The translations under genes and the position numbers were made by a program. A model generated the notes under the pieces. It saw only the letters and a list, made by a program, of their open reading frames with translations. It made no database searches and was not told the origin of the DNA. 64,000 nt of DNA from Pseudonocardia petroleophila (GTDB taxonomy: Bacteria > Actinomycetota > Actinomycetes > Mycobacteriales > Pseudonocardiaceae): assembly GCF_014235185.1 (NCBI RefSeq), contig NZ_CP060131.1, forward strand, positions 5,711,501 to 5,775,500, written 5' to 3'. Positions within the stretch are counted from its first letter, which is position 1. Each line of letters begins with the position of its first letter. Positions 35,718-44,640 of the stretch are shown here, piece after piece.

Positions 35718-36984
35718 CTAGCTTCCGTTGCTGGGAACGATACGTCCGGCGAAGGTGATCGCGAAGGCGTTCAGCGCCGGCTTCCAGCGCATCGCCCACC
35801 GGGCCCGGCCCTTCCCGGTCGGGTCGAGCGCTCGGGTGACCAGGTAGAGGCACTTGAGCGCGGCCTGCTCGGTCGGGAAGTGGCCGCGGGCCTTGACCGC
35901 GCGCCGGTAGCGGGCGTTGATCGACTCGATCGCGTTCGTGCTGCAGATGACCTTCCGGATCTCGACGTCGTAGTCGAGGAACGGCACGAACTCCGACCAG
36001 GCCGAGCGCCACAACGCGATGATCGCCGGGTACTGCCCGCCCCAGGTCGCGGCGAACTCGGCGAACCGGTCCTCGGCGGCCGCCTCGGTGGGCGCGGTGT
36101 AGACCGGGCGCAGATCCCGCGCCATCTGTTCCCAGTAGCGGCGGGAGGCGTAGCGGAAGGTGTTGCGGATCAGGTGCAGCACACAGGCCTGGACCAGCGC
36201 GTGGGGGCCACACGGTGGTGATCGACTCCGGGAGGCCTTTCAGGCCGTCGCAGACCACGATGCAGGCGTCGACCACGCCGCGGTTCTTGATCTCGGTCAG
36301 GACGTGGAGCCAGTACTTCGCGCCCTCGCCGCCGTCGCCGGCCCAGATCCCGAGGATGTCGCGGTGCCCGTCCACGGTGACGCCGATGACGACGTAGAAG
36401 GGCCGGTTGGTGACCTGGCCGTCGCGGACCTTGATGTGGATGGCGTCGATGAACAGCACCGGGTAGACCGCGTCGAGCGGACGCTGGGCCCATTCGCCCA
36501 ACTCGTCGAGGACCTTGTCGGTGATCCGCGAGATCGTGTCCTTGGAGACCTTCGCGCCGTAGACCTCGTCGAAATGCGCCGCCACCTCCCCGGTGGTCAG
36601 GCCGCGGGCGGTCAGCGACAACACGATCTCGTCGATGCCGTCCAGACGCCGTTGGCGCTTGCGCACGATGACCGGGTCGAAGCTGGCGTCCCGGTCACGG
36701 GGCACCTCGATCTGCACCGGCCCGATCTCGGTCAGCACCGTCTTGACGCGAGTCCCGTTGCGGGAGTTGGGGTTCTCCTGCCCGGCCCGGTCGTGGCGGT
36801 CATAGCCCAGGTGCTCGGTCATCTCCGCCTCCAGTGCGGTCTCGAGCACCGTCTTCGTCAACCCGGTAAGCAGACCGCCCGGGCCGACAAGCTCCACCCC
36901 CTCGGCCCGGGCTGCTTCCACCAACTGCTGGGCGAGCTGCTGCTGATCAATCCGATCCGGCACAGGCTCGATCGTCTCGGTCAT
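35718..36984 (-). pseudogene. IS256-family transposase with a +1 frameshift
   Basis: About 421 residues when both frames are joined. DDE residues are visible: VLFIDAIHIKVRDG, CDGLKGLPESITTVWP and STNAIESINARYRRAVKARG. The frame changes at a run of five G (36203-36207, read as CCCCC); four would restore the normal VWPHALVQACVLHLIRN. It ends at 35718. Either the copy is dead or the base is a sequencing error. ATG 36984 follows AGGGA. Confidence 0.85.
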
Positions 36985-37018
36985 TGCTGATCCCTCCCCC
37001 GAGCTGCGCTCGGCGTGT

Positions 37019-37050
37019 CGGACCAGTTACACCGTTCGTCGGACAGTCCC
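37019..37050 (-). repeat. IS right terminal inverted repeat
   Basis: It pairs with 35681-35712. It lies 34 bases upstream of the transposase start and so probably contains or borders its promoter. Confidence 0.9.
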
Positions 37051-37660
37051 CACCCAGCCACGCCCAGATCGGGACGGACGGGCGGTCGTTGGACGCGGAT
37101 GGCTCACTGGAACCGGCCATCCCGGCGTGCGGCCCTGGATGCCGCATGTCCGGGCCGTTGATGTCGCCGGCGACAGAGCCGGACACGGTGAAGGTGACGG
37201 TACCGCGCACAGGATGCCCGTCGAAGGCGGTGGCGCCGTATCTCAGGATGTACTGGTCGTTGAGCAGGGTCGGCAACGGCTGTACGACCTGTGTCGACGT
37301 GACCGTTGGGGGCACCAGCTGCGCCTGGAATCCGGCCGATCCGATCAGCCTGATACTCACCGAGCTCGCATCGATCGCCTCGCCGAACACCAGCGTTACC
37401 GGACGATCGACGCCGACCACACTGCCGCCGTCGACGGGGTCGCTGCTCACGAGTTCGCTGTGGGCGAGGGCCGGACCACCGGACAACACCATGAGTGCGT
37501 AGATGATCAGCGCCGCCAGTACGGCGCGCGGTGCGACGCCGACGGGGACGCGACCAGTCGCCGCATCCACCACGCGCCGTCGCGCCACCGGACCTCCGTA
37601 CTTCGGGGCGTCGCATCGACGCCGATGCGCGCGGCGAACCGTATCCACCGGGCTCTCGCG

Positions 37661-37838
37661 CTATCGCTCCGCCTGCCGCGGACCGGTGGTACCGAACGAT
37701 GGCACCCCGCGCCACGCCAGCAGGACGGCCACCGCCGCTCCGCACGTGAGAGCGGCGTCGGCGAGGTTGAACGAGGCGAACCACGCCACGTCGATGAAGT
37801 CCACGACGGCGCCGCGTGCCACACCGGGCTGGCGGGCG
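37661..37838 (-). pseudogene. lspA: lspA 3' fragment (signal peptidase II)
   Basis: The reading RGAVVDFIDVAWFASFNLAD then AALTCGAAVAVLLAW, ending at TAG 37661-37663, is the C-terminal part of signal peptidase II, including the FN-AD catalytic motif. The N-terminal two thirds are absent. It lies between copC and a copD remnant. Confidence 0.7.
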
Positions 37839-37849
37839 GAAGAGCCGGT

Positions 37850-38036
37850 CTACGAGGGACGAACACGGCTACCCGGCGAGACGGCGAGGGCGAGCACGGC
37901 GACGAGCCCGCCGACCCAAAAGGGCGGCCGCGGCGACGTGCACCCTCAGGCTGTCGGTGGCGAGGTCGTGGGATCCGCCCACCGCGGAATGTCCCGAGGC
38001 TGCGACCGGCAGCAGACCCGCGACGGCCACCACGCC
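37850..38036 (-). pseudogene. copD-like fragment with frameshift
   Basis: VAGLLPVAASGHSAVGGSHD, then TDSLRVHVAAAAL and, after a one-base shift, VGGLVAVLALAVSPG resemble the CopD membrane domain (histidine-containing helix, then HVAAAALWVGGL). The start is missing. It is probably part of a decayed copC-copD locus; the remaining bases to 38234 hold nothing recognisable. Confidence 0.55.
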
Positions 38037-38234
38037 GTTGCAGCCCTGGCGTCCGTGCTGTATCCCAACTTCACTGAACACTCGATCGGCGCTAACCACT
38101 GCTCGACGACGTCACGCTCCGCCTGCATCGGGCGGTGCGCGCGAAGTTCGACCCCGACGGCCTGTCCCGGGCCGACAACCCATCCCGGCGGTGCCGTGAC
38201 AGCCCCTGTCCCAGACCCCGACGGAGGACGACCG

Positions 38235-39287
38235 ATGAACCAGCTGTCCGCAGAGCAGGTCGGCGTCGCCGTCGTGGGCGGCGGCCAGGCCGGCTTGGCC
38301 ATGGGGCACGCGCTGACCCGCCGCGGGCCGCGGGACTTCGTCATCCTCGATGCCGCAGACCGCATCGGGGACAGCTGGGACTCCCGCTGGGACTCGCTCC
38401 GCCTGTTCACCCCGGCCGGCCATACCGCGCTGCCGGGCCTGCGGTTCCCCGGCCCCCCGGACGCGTATCCCGGCAAGGACGACGTCGCGAGTTACCTCAG
38501 GCGGTACGCGGCCCACTTCGACCTGCGGGTGCGCTCCGGCACCCGGGTGGAGCGGCTGGCCCACGACCCGGGCGGTCGGGGCTTCGTGCTGACGACGAGC
38601 CGGGGCACGGTGCGGGCCGGCCGGGTGGTGGCCGCGACCGGGCCGTTCCAGGTGCCCGCCGTGCCCCGGGTGAGCGCCGACCTGGCGCCGCGGGTGGTGC
38701 AGTTGCATTCCAGCGAGTACCGCAACCCGGCCCAGCTCCCGGCCGGTCGGGTGGTCGTCGTCGGGGCGGGGAACTCGGGCGCTCAGATCGCCACGGAGCT
38801 CGCGGAGACGCATGACGTCACGCTGGCGGTCGGCACCCGGCAGCCCAGCCTGCCGCAGCGCCTCGCGGGTCGGGACCTGTTTTTCTGGCTGACCCGCACC
38901 CGCGTCATGGACATCACGGTCGAGTCCCGGCTCGGCAGGCGGCTGGCCACGAAGGAGGCGCTGATCGGCACCCGGCTGGCCGACGTCGGCCGGCTCGGTG
39001 TGCGCCTCGCCGGCCGACTCATCGCCGTGGACGGCGACACCGTCTCCGTCACCGGCGGCGAACCGGAGAAGGTGGACGCGGTGGTCTGGGCCACCGGGTT
39101 CCGGCCCGACTACTCCTGGTTGCCCACCGACGCGGTCGGCGCGGACGGCTGGCCGCTACACCGCCGCGGCGTGAGCCCGGTTCCGGGCCTCGGGGTGCTG
39201 GGCCTGCCGTGGCTGCACACCCGCGGTTCGGCGCTCGTCGGCTGGGTGGGCCGGGACGCGAGTTGGCTCGCCGAGCAGCTCGGCTGA
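38235..39287 (+). CDS. Flavin-containing monooxygenase-like oxidoreductase
   Basis: A 350-residue FAD/NAD(P)H enzyme of the CzcO/FMO-like group. An N-terminal FAD Rossmann motif VAVVGGGQAGLAMG, the DSWDSRWDSLRLFTP segment, a second NADPH motif VVVVGAGNSGAQIA and the late VVWATGFRPDYSWL complete the family pattern. Substrate unknown. ATG 38235 follows CGGAGGACG. It stands alone downstream of the copper remnants and is convergent with the MarR gene. Confidence 0.88.
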   Translation: MNQLSAEQVGVAVVGGGQAGLAMGHALTRRGPRDFVILDAADRIGDSWDSRWDSLRLFTPAGHTALPGLRFPGPPDAYPGKDDVASYLRRYAAHFDLRVRSGTRVERLAHDPGGRGFVLTTSRGTVRAGRVVAATGPFQVPAVPRVSADLAPRVVQLHSSEYRNPAQLPAGRVVVVGAGNSGAQIATELAETHDVTLAVGTRQPSLPQRLAGRDLFFWLTRTRVMDITVESRLGRRLATKEALIGTRLADVGRLGVRLAGRLIAVDGDTVSVTGGEPEKVDAVVWATGFRPDYSWLPTDAVGADGWPLHRRGVSPVPGLGVLGLPWLHTRGSALVGWVGRDASWLAEQLG

Positions 39288-39326
39288 ACCTCAGGGCCGC
39301 GGGGTGGCGCCCGCGGGAGCGCTGCC

Positions 39327-39770
39327 TCACTCGTTCGTCGCGTCGAGCAGCTTTGACAGCAGCACTCGGAGTTCCCGGTGCCCGCGCTCGCCCAGGATCT
39401 CGATCACCTGGTCCTCGATGCCGTCGATCGTCTGCCGTCCGGCCGCCACGGCGTCGCGGCCGCGCTGGGTGAGAACGATCAGTTTCGCTCGGCCGTCGCC
39501 GGGGTCGCGACGACGTACGACGTACCCCATGTCCACGAGCTCGTCGACGAGTTCGCCCATGGACTGAGGGGTCATGTTCGCCTTCCGCGCGAGGTCGGTG
39601 AGCCGCGAGCCGTCGGGAGAGATCTGGGCGAACACGGCGGAGTGCTTGGGCTTCTGCGGGAAGCCGGCACCGACCACGCCCTCGACGATCTGGAAGCCCA
39701 GCAGGCTGTAGGCCTGGCCCAGCATCGACACCGTGTTCAACCGCTCCTCCATTGACAACGCCCCATCCAC
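39327..39770 (-). CDS. MarR-family regulator
   Basis: A 147-residue winged-helix repressor with SRLTDLARKANMTPQSMGEL as the HTH and RRDPGDGRAKLIVLTQRG as the beta wing (DGR). Starts at GTG 39770 or ATG 39752 are possible; neither has a strong ribosome site. Divergent from the membrane protein at 39835, with an AT-richer 64-base gap that should hold both promoters, so autoregulation and control of the neighbour are likely. Confidence 0.85.
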   Translation of the reverse strand: MDGALSMEERLNTVSMLGQAYSLLGFQIVEGVVGAGFPQKPKHSAVFAQISPDGSRLTDLARKANMTPQSMGELVDELVDMGYVVRRRDPGDGRAKLIVLTQRGRDAVAAGRQTIDGIEDQVIEILGERGHRELRVLLSKLLDATNE

Positions 39771-39834
39771 AAAGTATTAAGGCTACCTGAACATCTCGCG
39801 TACCGCGCCAGTGGGGCGAGTAGGAGTGATGACC

Positions 39835-40470
39835 ATGACGCATGTCGGGACGGGCACGTTTCCTGCCATCTCGGTTCCCGTATGGGTGAGCCGCGCCGGT
39901 GCGGCCTGCATGGCGGCGGGCCTCCTCGGAGCCGTCAGCGGCATCCTGTTGGCCGTGTACCCGGGCCAGGTGTCCGAGGAGATGTTCAGCTATCCACTCA
40001 CGGCGGGCGGTTTCACCGTCATCCAGGTCTGGTTCTTCGTCCAGCACCTCGGACTGCTCGCCGGCATCGTGGCACTCGGCCGAGCGCAGATCATGGCGCC
40101 GGGTCGGAACGCCCGCTGGGGCACCGGCCTCGCCGCGGCGGGAATGGCCCTGCTTGCCGTCACCGAGCTGATCGCCATCACCGCACGCGACTCGACCTAC
40201 CCCGGCAACGGCACCGGCCTTCTCGACGTGCTCTACGGCGTCTCCACCATCGCGGTCGGGGTGGGACTGGGTCTGGCCGGCATTGCCGTGCGCCGCGGGG
40301 GACGCTGGACGGGATGGCGCGGGCTCGTGGTGCTGGTCGCCGGCATCTTCGTGTTCGTGCCGATGTTGCCCGCGTTAATGGGCCCATTCGTCCTCGCACG
40401 CCTGGCCATCACGGCCTGGATGCTGCTCTTCGCGGGCCTCGGCTACGCGCTGTGGAAGGCCGAAGCGTGA
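39835..40470 (+). CDS. Multi-pass membrane protein, unknown
   Basis: A 211-residue protein with about six membrane helices. ATG 39835 has AGGAG eight bases upstream; GTG 39811 and ATG 39829 are weaker. The pattern (FSYPLTAGGFTVIQVWFFVQ; ITARDSTYPGNGTG) looks like actinobacterial membrane proteins of unknown role near MarR regulators. The stop overlaps the next ATG by one base. Confidence 0.65.
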   Translation: MTHVGTGTFPAISVPVWVSRAGAACMAAGLLGAVSGILLAVYPGQVSEEMFSYPLTAGGFTVIQVWFFVQHLGLLAGIVALGRAQIMAPGRNARWGTGLAAAGMALLAVTELIAITARDSTYPGNGTGLLDVLYGVSTIAVGVGLGLAGIAVRRGGRWTGWRGLVVLVAGIFVFVPMLPALMGPFVLARLAITAWMLLFAGLGYALWKAEA

Positions 40471-41135
40471 TGGACAGCCGCATGATGAGCAGCCACGCGG
40501 TCACCGGCACAGCGGCACGAGTCACGGACATGGCCACCGGTCATCCGCACGGCGGCTCGTCGCCGTGGACCTGGGTCGCCGGGGGCGCGGTCTGCGGACT
40601 GGCCTGGTCGGCGGCACTGCGTGGCTACATGGTCGAACTCGTCGGGGACGGGTCGACCTTCAGCTGGGGCGGGACGTTCGGCGCACTCCTGCTGCCCGGC
40701 GCGGTCACCGGCGGGCTGCTGGGATGGGCCGAGCACCTGCGACGGTCCGGGCCGCCGCGCAGGTGGCGGTGGCTGGCTCTCGCGCCGCTGGCCCTCGCCG
40801 TCGCACCCATGCTGATGCCTGGCGCGGTCACCACACTCGTGACGACCGGCATGGGAAGTGCGGCGATCGCGGTCGCGCTGATGGGCATCGTGGGCGGATA
40901 CGCGCTGTCCGGACGCGGCCGTCGATGGCCCAGGGTCGTGTGCGGTGTCGTCGGCGTCGGTTTCGCGGCCGCCCTCGCCGCGGCGGTTCCGGGTATGACC
41001 GATCCTCCGTTGTCCCTCACCGAACCCCGGGGAGCCTGGGCGGCGCTGCTGGCGGCGTCCCTGTACGCCGTACTCGCCCTCGGCTGTTCGATCCCCCACC
41101 GGCACGCCGTGCCGGCCGGCGTCGAACCCCGCTGA
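40470..41135 (+). CDS. Membrane protein, unknown
   Basis: A 221-residue protein with about six predicted helices and a soluble N-terminal lead rich in Met and His. The ATG overlaps the previous stop codon (TGATG). Operon with the preceding membrane protein and the following SRPBCC-hemerythrin gene, 27 bases on. Family not recognised. Confidence 0.6.
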   Translation: MDSRMMSSHAVTGTAARVTDMATGHPHGGSSPWTWVAGGAVCGLAWSAALRGYMVELVGDGSTFSWGGTFGALLLPGAVTGGLLGWAEHLRRSGPPRRWRWLALAPLALAVAPMLMPGAVTTLVTTGMGSAAIAVALMGIVGGYALSGRGRRWPRVVCGVVGVGFAAALAAAVPGMTDPPLSLTEPRGAWAALLAASLYAVLALGCSIPHRHAVPAGVEPR

Positions 41136-41162
41136 GCCGGCAGAACGGGAAGGAGCACCACC

Positions 41163-42248
41163 GTGGTCGTCATCGCGAACCAGACCGTGGTCGCCTGCAC
41201 GCCCGAGGAACTCTTCGACTACTGCGTCGACATCCGCAACGAGGTCGAGTGGAACCCCACCGCGACGTCGATGGAGAAGCTGACCGACGGGGCGGTGGGC
41301 GTCGGCACGAAGTTCCTCGCCCGCTGGAAGGGAGCGCCGTCAGCGATCGAGGTCGAGTGCCTGGAGTTCGACCGGCCCCGCCGATGGGTGCACGACAACG
41401 GTGGGCCGATCGCGGTGACCTTCACCGGCAGCGTGGATCCGGTCGACGGCGGGTCGCTGCTGCGCGTCCGGTTCGACGCGCGGCCGCGCGGGTGGTTCCG
41501 GCTGGTGTTCCCGCTGTTCGTGGTCATCACACGCCGGCAGGAGAAGGCCAACATGACGCACCTGCGAGCGGCCGTGGAGCGGCGCGCGGGTGCCGTCCCG
41601 GGACCGGCCTCCCGCGACATGCCGATCATCCACCGGATCTTCCGGCGCCAGTTCGCCGAGGTGCGCGCCCTACTGCCCGGGGTACCGGCGACCGATGCGG
41701 TGCGGGTGGGTGCGGTCGCCGACCACCTGGGGTTCCTGCTCGACAGCCTGCACATGCACCACACCACCGAGGACGACCTGATCTGGCCGAAGCTGCTCGA
41801 CCGCGTCGGCCGCGACGCCCCACTGGTGGAGCGGATGGCCGCGCAGCACCAGGGCATCGACGGGTCGGTGGCCCAGGTGCGCGCAGCGCGGTCGGCGTGG
41901 CATTCGGATCCGGCACCGACCACGTCCGCGGCACTCGCCGACCGGATCGGCGAGTTCCTCGCCGTCCTCGACGAACATCTCGACGACGAGGAGCAGGCGG
42001 TGGTGCCCCTGATCGACCGGCACCTCACCGCGGCCGAATTGCAGGAGGTCGGCGAGCGCGGCTTCGAGAAGTTCACCCCGGCCCAGCGTTGGATCGCCCT
42101 CGGGCAGCTGCTGGAGGTCGCGACGCCGGCCGAGGCCGCGACGTTCCTCGACGACCTGCCGCTGCCGATCAAGGTGCTCTGGCGGATGGTCGGCAGGCGC
42201 CGCTACCACAGGTACATCACGGCCGTCCGCGGTGAACGGCCGAGCTGA
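41163..42248 (+). CDS. SRPBCC-hemerythrin fusion protein
   Basis: A 361-residue two-domain protein. The N-terminal 145 residues are an SRPBCC (START-like) ligand-binding fold (VVIANQTVVACTPEELFDYC; VEWNPTATSMEKL). The rest is a hemerythrin HHE domain with LHMHHTTEDDLIWP, AAQHQGIDG and LDEHLDDEEQAVVPLIDRHL supplying the di-iron histidines and acids. Hemerythrin parts bind O2, NO or iron; the fusion suggests sensing or delivery of a hydrophobic ligand under redox stress, by inference. GTG 41163 follows GGAAGGAG. Confidence 0.85.
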   Translation: MVVIANQTVVACTPEELFDYCVDIRNEVEWNPTATSMEKLTDGAVGVGTKFLARWKGAPSAIEVECLEFDRPRRWVHDNGGPIAVTFTGSVDPVDGGSLLRVRFDARPRGWFRLVFPLFVVITRRQEKANMTHLRAAVERRAGAVPGPASRDMPIIHRIFRRQFAEVRALLPGVPATDAVRVGAVADHLGFLLDSLHMHHTTEDDLIWPKLLDRVGRDAPLVERMAAQHQGIDGSVAQVRAARSAWHSDPAPTTSAALADRIGEFLAVLDEHLDDEEQAVVPLIDRHLTAAELQEVGERGFEKFTPAQRWIALGQLLEVATPAEAATFLDDLPLPIKVLWRMVGRRRYHRYITAVRGERPS

Positions 42249-42261
42249 ACCGGGGCGCACG

Positions 42262-42642
42262 ATGACCGCGGCGGCCGCCGCCTGCTCGATCCTGCTCGGC
42301 CTGGGCTTCGGCCTCCCGGGCGCGTACGGCGCCTGGTTCTACTCGCGCACCGGCGAGATGTGGACGTTCCTCGGCTTCCCGACCTACGGCGGCGGCCTGT
42401 TCGAGCGCTGGGGATGGCCGACGAGTGTCGCCCTGCTGCTCGGCTTCGTCGCCGTGTGCGTCGCCGAGGTCGTGGTCGGCGTGCTGCTCTGGAGCGACGC
42501 CCCGGCAGCTTTGTGGCTGGCGCTGGCCCTGCTGCCGGTCGAGCTCGTGTTCTGGATCGGGTTCGCGCTGCCGTTCGGACCGCTGCTGGGACTGGCGCGC
42601 ACCGCGCTGGTGGTCGCCGCCCTCGTCACCGGCGACGCCTGA
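42262..42642 (+). CDS. Small four-TM membrane protein
   Basis: A 126-residue protein with about four helices, starting at ATG 42262, just 13 bases after the previous stop. The middle GEMWTFLGFPTYGGGLFERW faces outside. Unknown family; a distant relation to the C-terminal part of the next gene (PVELVFWIGFALPFGPLLGL versus PVEALFWYGLSLPIPWLLGV) is visible. Confidence 0.6.
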   Translation: MTAAAAACSILLGLGFGLPGAYGAWFYSRTGEMWTFLGFPTYGGGLFERWGWPTSVALLLGFVAVCVAEVVVGVLLWSDAPAALWLALALLPVELVFWIGFALPFGPLLGLARTALVVAALVTGDA

Positions 42643-42710
42643 CGCGCCGGATAACCCTGGCGGGCTGCCTCCACCGCGACCACACCGACCCGAGTGAACG
42701 AGGAGGAGTG

Positions 42711-43811
42711 ATGGATCCGAGACGGACCGCCCGATGGGGCATCGCGGCCAGACTCACCGGCCGCCGAGGAGGCACGATGGCTCGCGCGAGTGCGGTCTTG
42801 CGCGGTGGCCGGGTGGACGTGGCCGCCGCCGCGTGCGTCGCGGGGGGCGTCCTGGGGGCAGTACTCGCCGCCTACCTGGCGGGAGCGAGCGGGGCCGCCC
42901 GCGTCTACCCGCACCCCGTGCCGGGTTCCGCAGCCCTGCAGATCGTGCTCGCCCTCTGCCATGTCGGGCCGATCGTCGGACTGCTGTCCCTCTGGTCGAG
43001 CGGCGTCGTGCCCAGGACACGCCGCGCCCGGCTGGCCCACCACGCCGCGGTGGCCGTGCTGGCCGCGCTCACCGTCGCCGAGGGCGTGGCGATCTCGGTG
43101 CCGGTGTCGGCGTCCGGTGCGACGCCACTGGCCTTCGCCGTCGTCTACGCGGCGTACACCGCCCTCCTGGGGATCGCGTTGCTGGTGCTCGGCGCCGAGG
43201 TGGCGCGCGGTGGCACCTGGCAGGGCCCGCGGCGGCGGCTCACCGCGGTCCTGGGGCTGTGGCTGCTGGTCGCGGTTCTCCCGGCGCTCGCGTTCGCGCC
43301 CGCGCTGGCCGGCTGGGCGGTCGCGGCCTGGCTGCTGCTGTTCGCTGTGCTGGGGGTGACGCTGGTGCCGCGATCCGGGCGGCCCGAGGCCGAGCGCGCG
43401 GCCCTCCCCGCCCGCGCCTTCGCGGTGGTGACGTGGGTCTATGTCGCCGGGTTCGGGAGCGCCAGCGTCCCCGTCGCGGCGTCGCTGCTCGAGTCCGGGC
43501 AGCTGCCGTCGTTCTTCGGGGTCTTCCGCATGCTCGCCGGCCCGTGGTCCGTCGGGGCGTCGCCCAGCACCCTTCTCATGCTCACCGCCGGCTTCTTCGT
43601 CCTGACCCTCACCGCGGCGTGGGCGGCGTGGCTGGTGCGGCACGGGTCGCGCGCCGGCGCCGTCCTCGCCTTCGTCCTGCTGCCCGTCGAGGCGCTGTTC
43701 TGGTACGGGCTATCCCTGCCGATCCCATGGCTGCTCGGCGTCGCCCGCCTCCTCCTGCTGGTCGCGGCGTGGCGGACGGTGGGCGCCAGGCCGGCAGCGC
43801 TCAGAAGCTGA
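42711..43811 (+). CDS. Polytopic membrane protein, unknown
   Basis: A 366-residue protein with about ten helices, in two halves. ATG 42711 follows AGGAGGAG; ATG 42777 also has GGAGG and would remove 22 residues. The C-terminal half resembles the small membrane protein just upstream, suggesting internal duplication. It is the last gene of the MarR-linked group. Confidence 0.6.
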   Translation: MDPRRTARWGIAARLTGRRGGTMARASAVLRGGRVDVAAAACVAGGVLGAVLAAYLAGASGAARVYPHPVPGSAALQIVLALCHVGPIVGLLSLWSSGVVPRTRRARLAHHAAVAVLAALTVAEGVAISVPVSASGATPLAFAVVYAAYTALLGIALLVLGAEVARGGTWQGPRRRLTAVLGLWLLVAVLPALAFAPALAGWAVAAWLLLFAVLGVTLVPRSGRPEAERAALPARAFAVVTWVYVAGFGSASVPVAASLLESGQLPSFFGVFRMLAGPWSVGASPSTLLMLTAGFFVLTLTAAWAAWLVRHGSRAGAVLAFVLLPVEALFWYGLSLPIPWLLGVARLLLLVAAWRTVGARPAALRS

Positions 43812-43938
43812 TCGTCGGGGCTGGCATGGCCCTCGTCATATCGATACCTGGCCCTGGGCCAGCTCCTGCTTGATGTGGCTCGTCCGATAATGAGACATGG
43901 CTAACTGTTGATGATCGCGGCGTCTATGCTTTCGGTTC

Positions 43939-44640
43939 ATGCGCGCTGTCGCGGCACGTCAGCAGAGTCATCACTGCTGTACACGACCCCACACCGAGGC
44001 CGTCGAGGACTTCCTCAAGGCGGTCTTCGACCTCACCACTTGCCGAGGTTCGGCGACCACCAGCTCCCTCGCCGAACTGCTCGGCGTAGCGCCGCCGTCG
44101 GTGTCGGCCATGCTCAACCGGCTCGCCGTCGACGATCTCGTCGCGCGGCCCGCAGCTCACCGGGTCGAGCTGACCGACCACGGGAGGCGGCACGCGGTGA
44201 CGGTGGTCCGCCGTCAACGGCTGGTCGAGGAGTTCCTCGTCAGGGTGCTCGGTGTCCCGTGGGAGGACGTGCATGCGGAGGCCGACATCCTGGAGCATGC
44301 CGTGAGCGAGCGGCTCCTCGAGCGCATCGATGCCTTCCTCGGACATCCGACGCATGACCCGCACGGCGATCCGATCCCGCCGCGCCACGGCCACCACGAC
44401 GATGGCAGGCCACCCGCGCTGAGCCAAGCACGCCCGGGGTCGCACATCGTGGTCAGCCGGGTGTCCGCCCGCGACAGCACCGCTCTGCGCTATCTGGGAG
44501 AGCTCGGCATCCGGCCGGGTGTCGCGCTCGAGGTACTGGAGCAGGCCCCTTTCGGAGGGCCGCTGTGGGTCCGACTCGACGGGCGACGCATCCCACTGGG
44601 CCCGCAGCTGGCCGATCTCGTCTTCGGAGGAACCACATGA
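43939..44640 (+). CDS. DtxR/MntR-family metal-dependent repressor
   Basis: A 233-residue repressor. The N-terminal winged helix contains TTSSLAELLGVAPPSVSAML, the dimerization domain has the HAEADILEHAVSERL metal-site helix, and a C-terminal FeoA/SH3-like domain follows (about 165-230). It probably senses Fe or Mn and controls this operon. Its stop overlaps the multicopper oxidase start in ATGA. The 127-base gap upstream holds its promoter, but no -35/-10 pair with normal spacing is clear. Confidence 0.88.
   Translation: MRAVAARQQSHHCCTRPHTEAVEDFLKAVFDLTTCRGSATTSSLAELLGVAPPSVSAMLNRLAVDDLVARPAAHRVELTDHGRRHAVTVVRRQRLVEEFLVRVLGVPWEDVHAEADILEHAVSERLLERIDAFLGHPTHDPHGDPIPPRHGHHDDGRPPALSQARPGSHIVVSRVSARDSTALRYLGELGIRPGVALEVLEQAPFGGPLWVRLDGRRIPLGPQLADLVFGGTT

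Larger units (their letters stand above)
35681..37050 (-). mobile_element. IS256-family insertion sequence, 1370 bp
   Basis: Terminal inverted repeats lie at 35681-35712 and 37019-37050; the shared core is GAACGGTGTAAC, with scattered mismatches outside it. Inside is one transposase gene on the minus strand. Size, 8-bp duplication and transposase type agree with IS256. The clean duplication suggests a fairly recent insertion. Confidence 0.95.
35673..37058. repeat. 8-bp target site duplication of the IS
   Basis: CACCCAGC occurs at 35673-35680 and again at 37051-37058, immediately outside the inverted repeats. Removing the element plus one copy restores the copC reading frame. Confidence 0.95.
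35596..37588 (-). pseudogene. copC: copC interrupted by an IS256-family element
   Basis: The 5' part (37588-37051) encodes a signal peptide ending ALA, then a mature N-terminal His (HSELVSSDPVDG) and later TAFDGHPVRGTVTFTV with the DxH ligand pair, the CopC copper site. GTG 37588 follows GGAGG. The 3' part (35680-35596) resumes exactly in frame after the insertion and encodes the C-terminal membrane anchor GAVVVAVAAVIITLRRRR. With the element in place, a chimeric product would read into the IS and stop at 36947, so periplasmic CopC would lack its anchor. Confidence 0.9.

Noticed and set aside
43870..43930. TTGATG with GATAAT or TATGCT as a dtxR promoter
   Set aside because: The spacings are 10 and 11 bases, far from the 17 expected.
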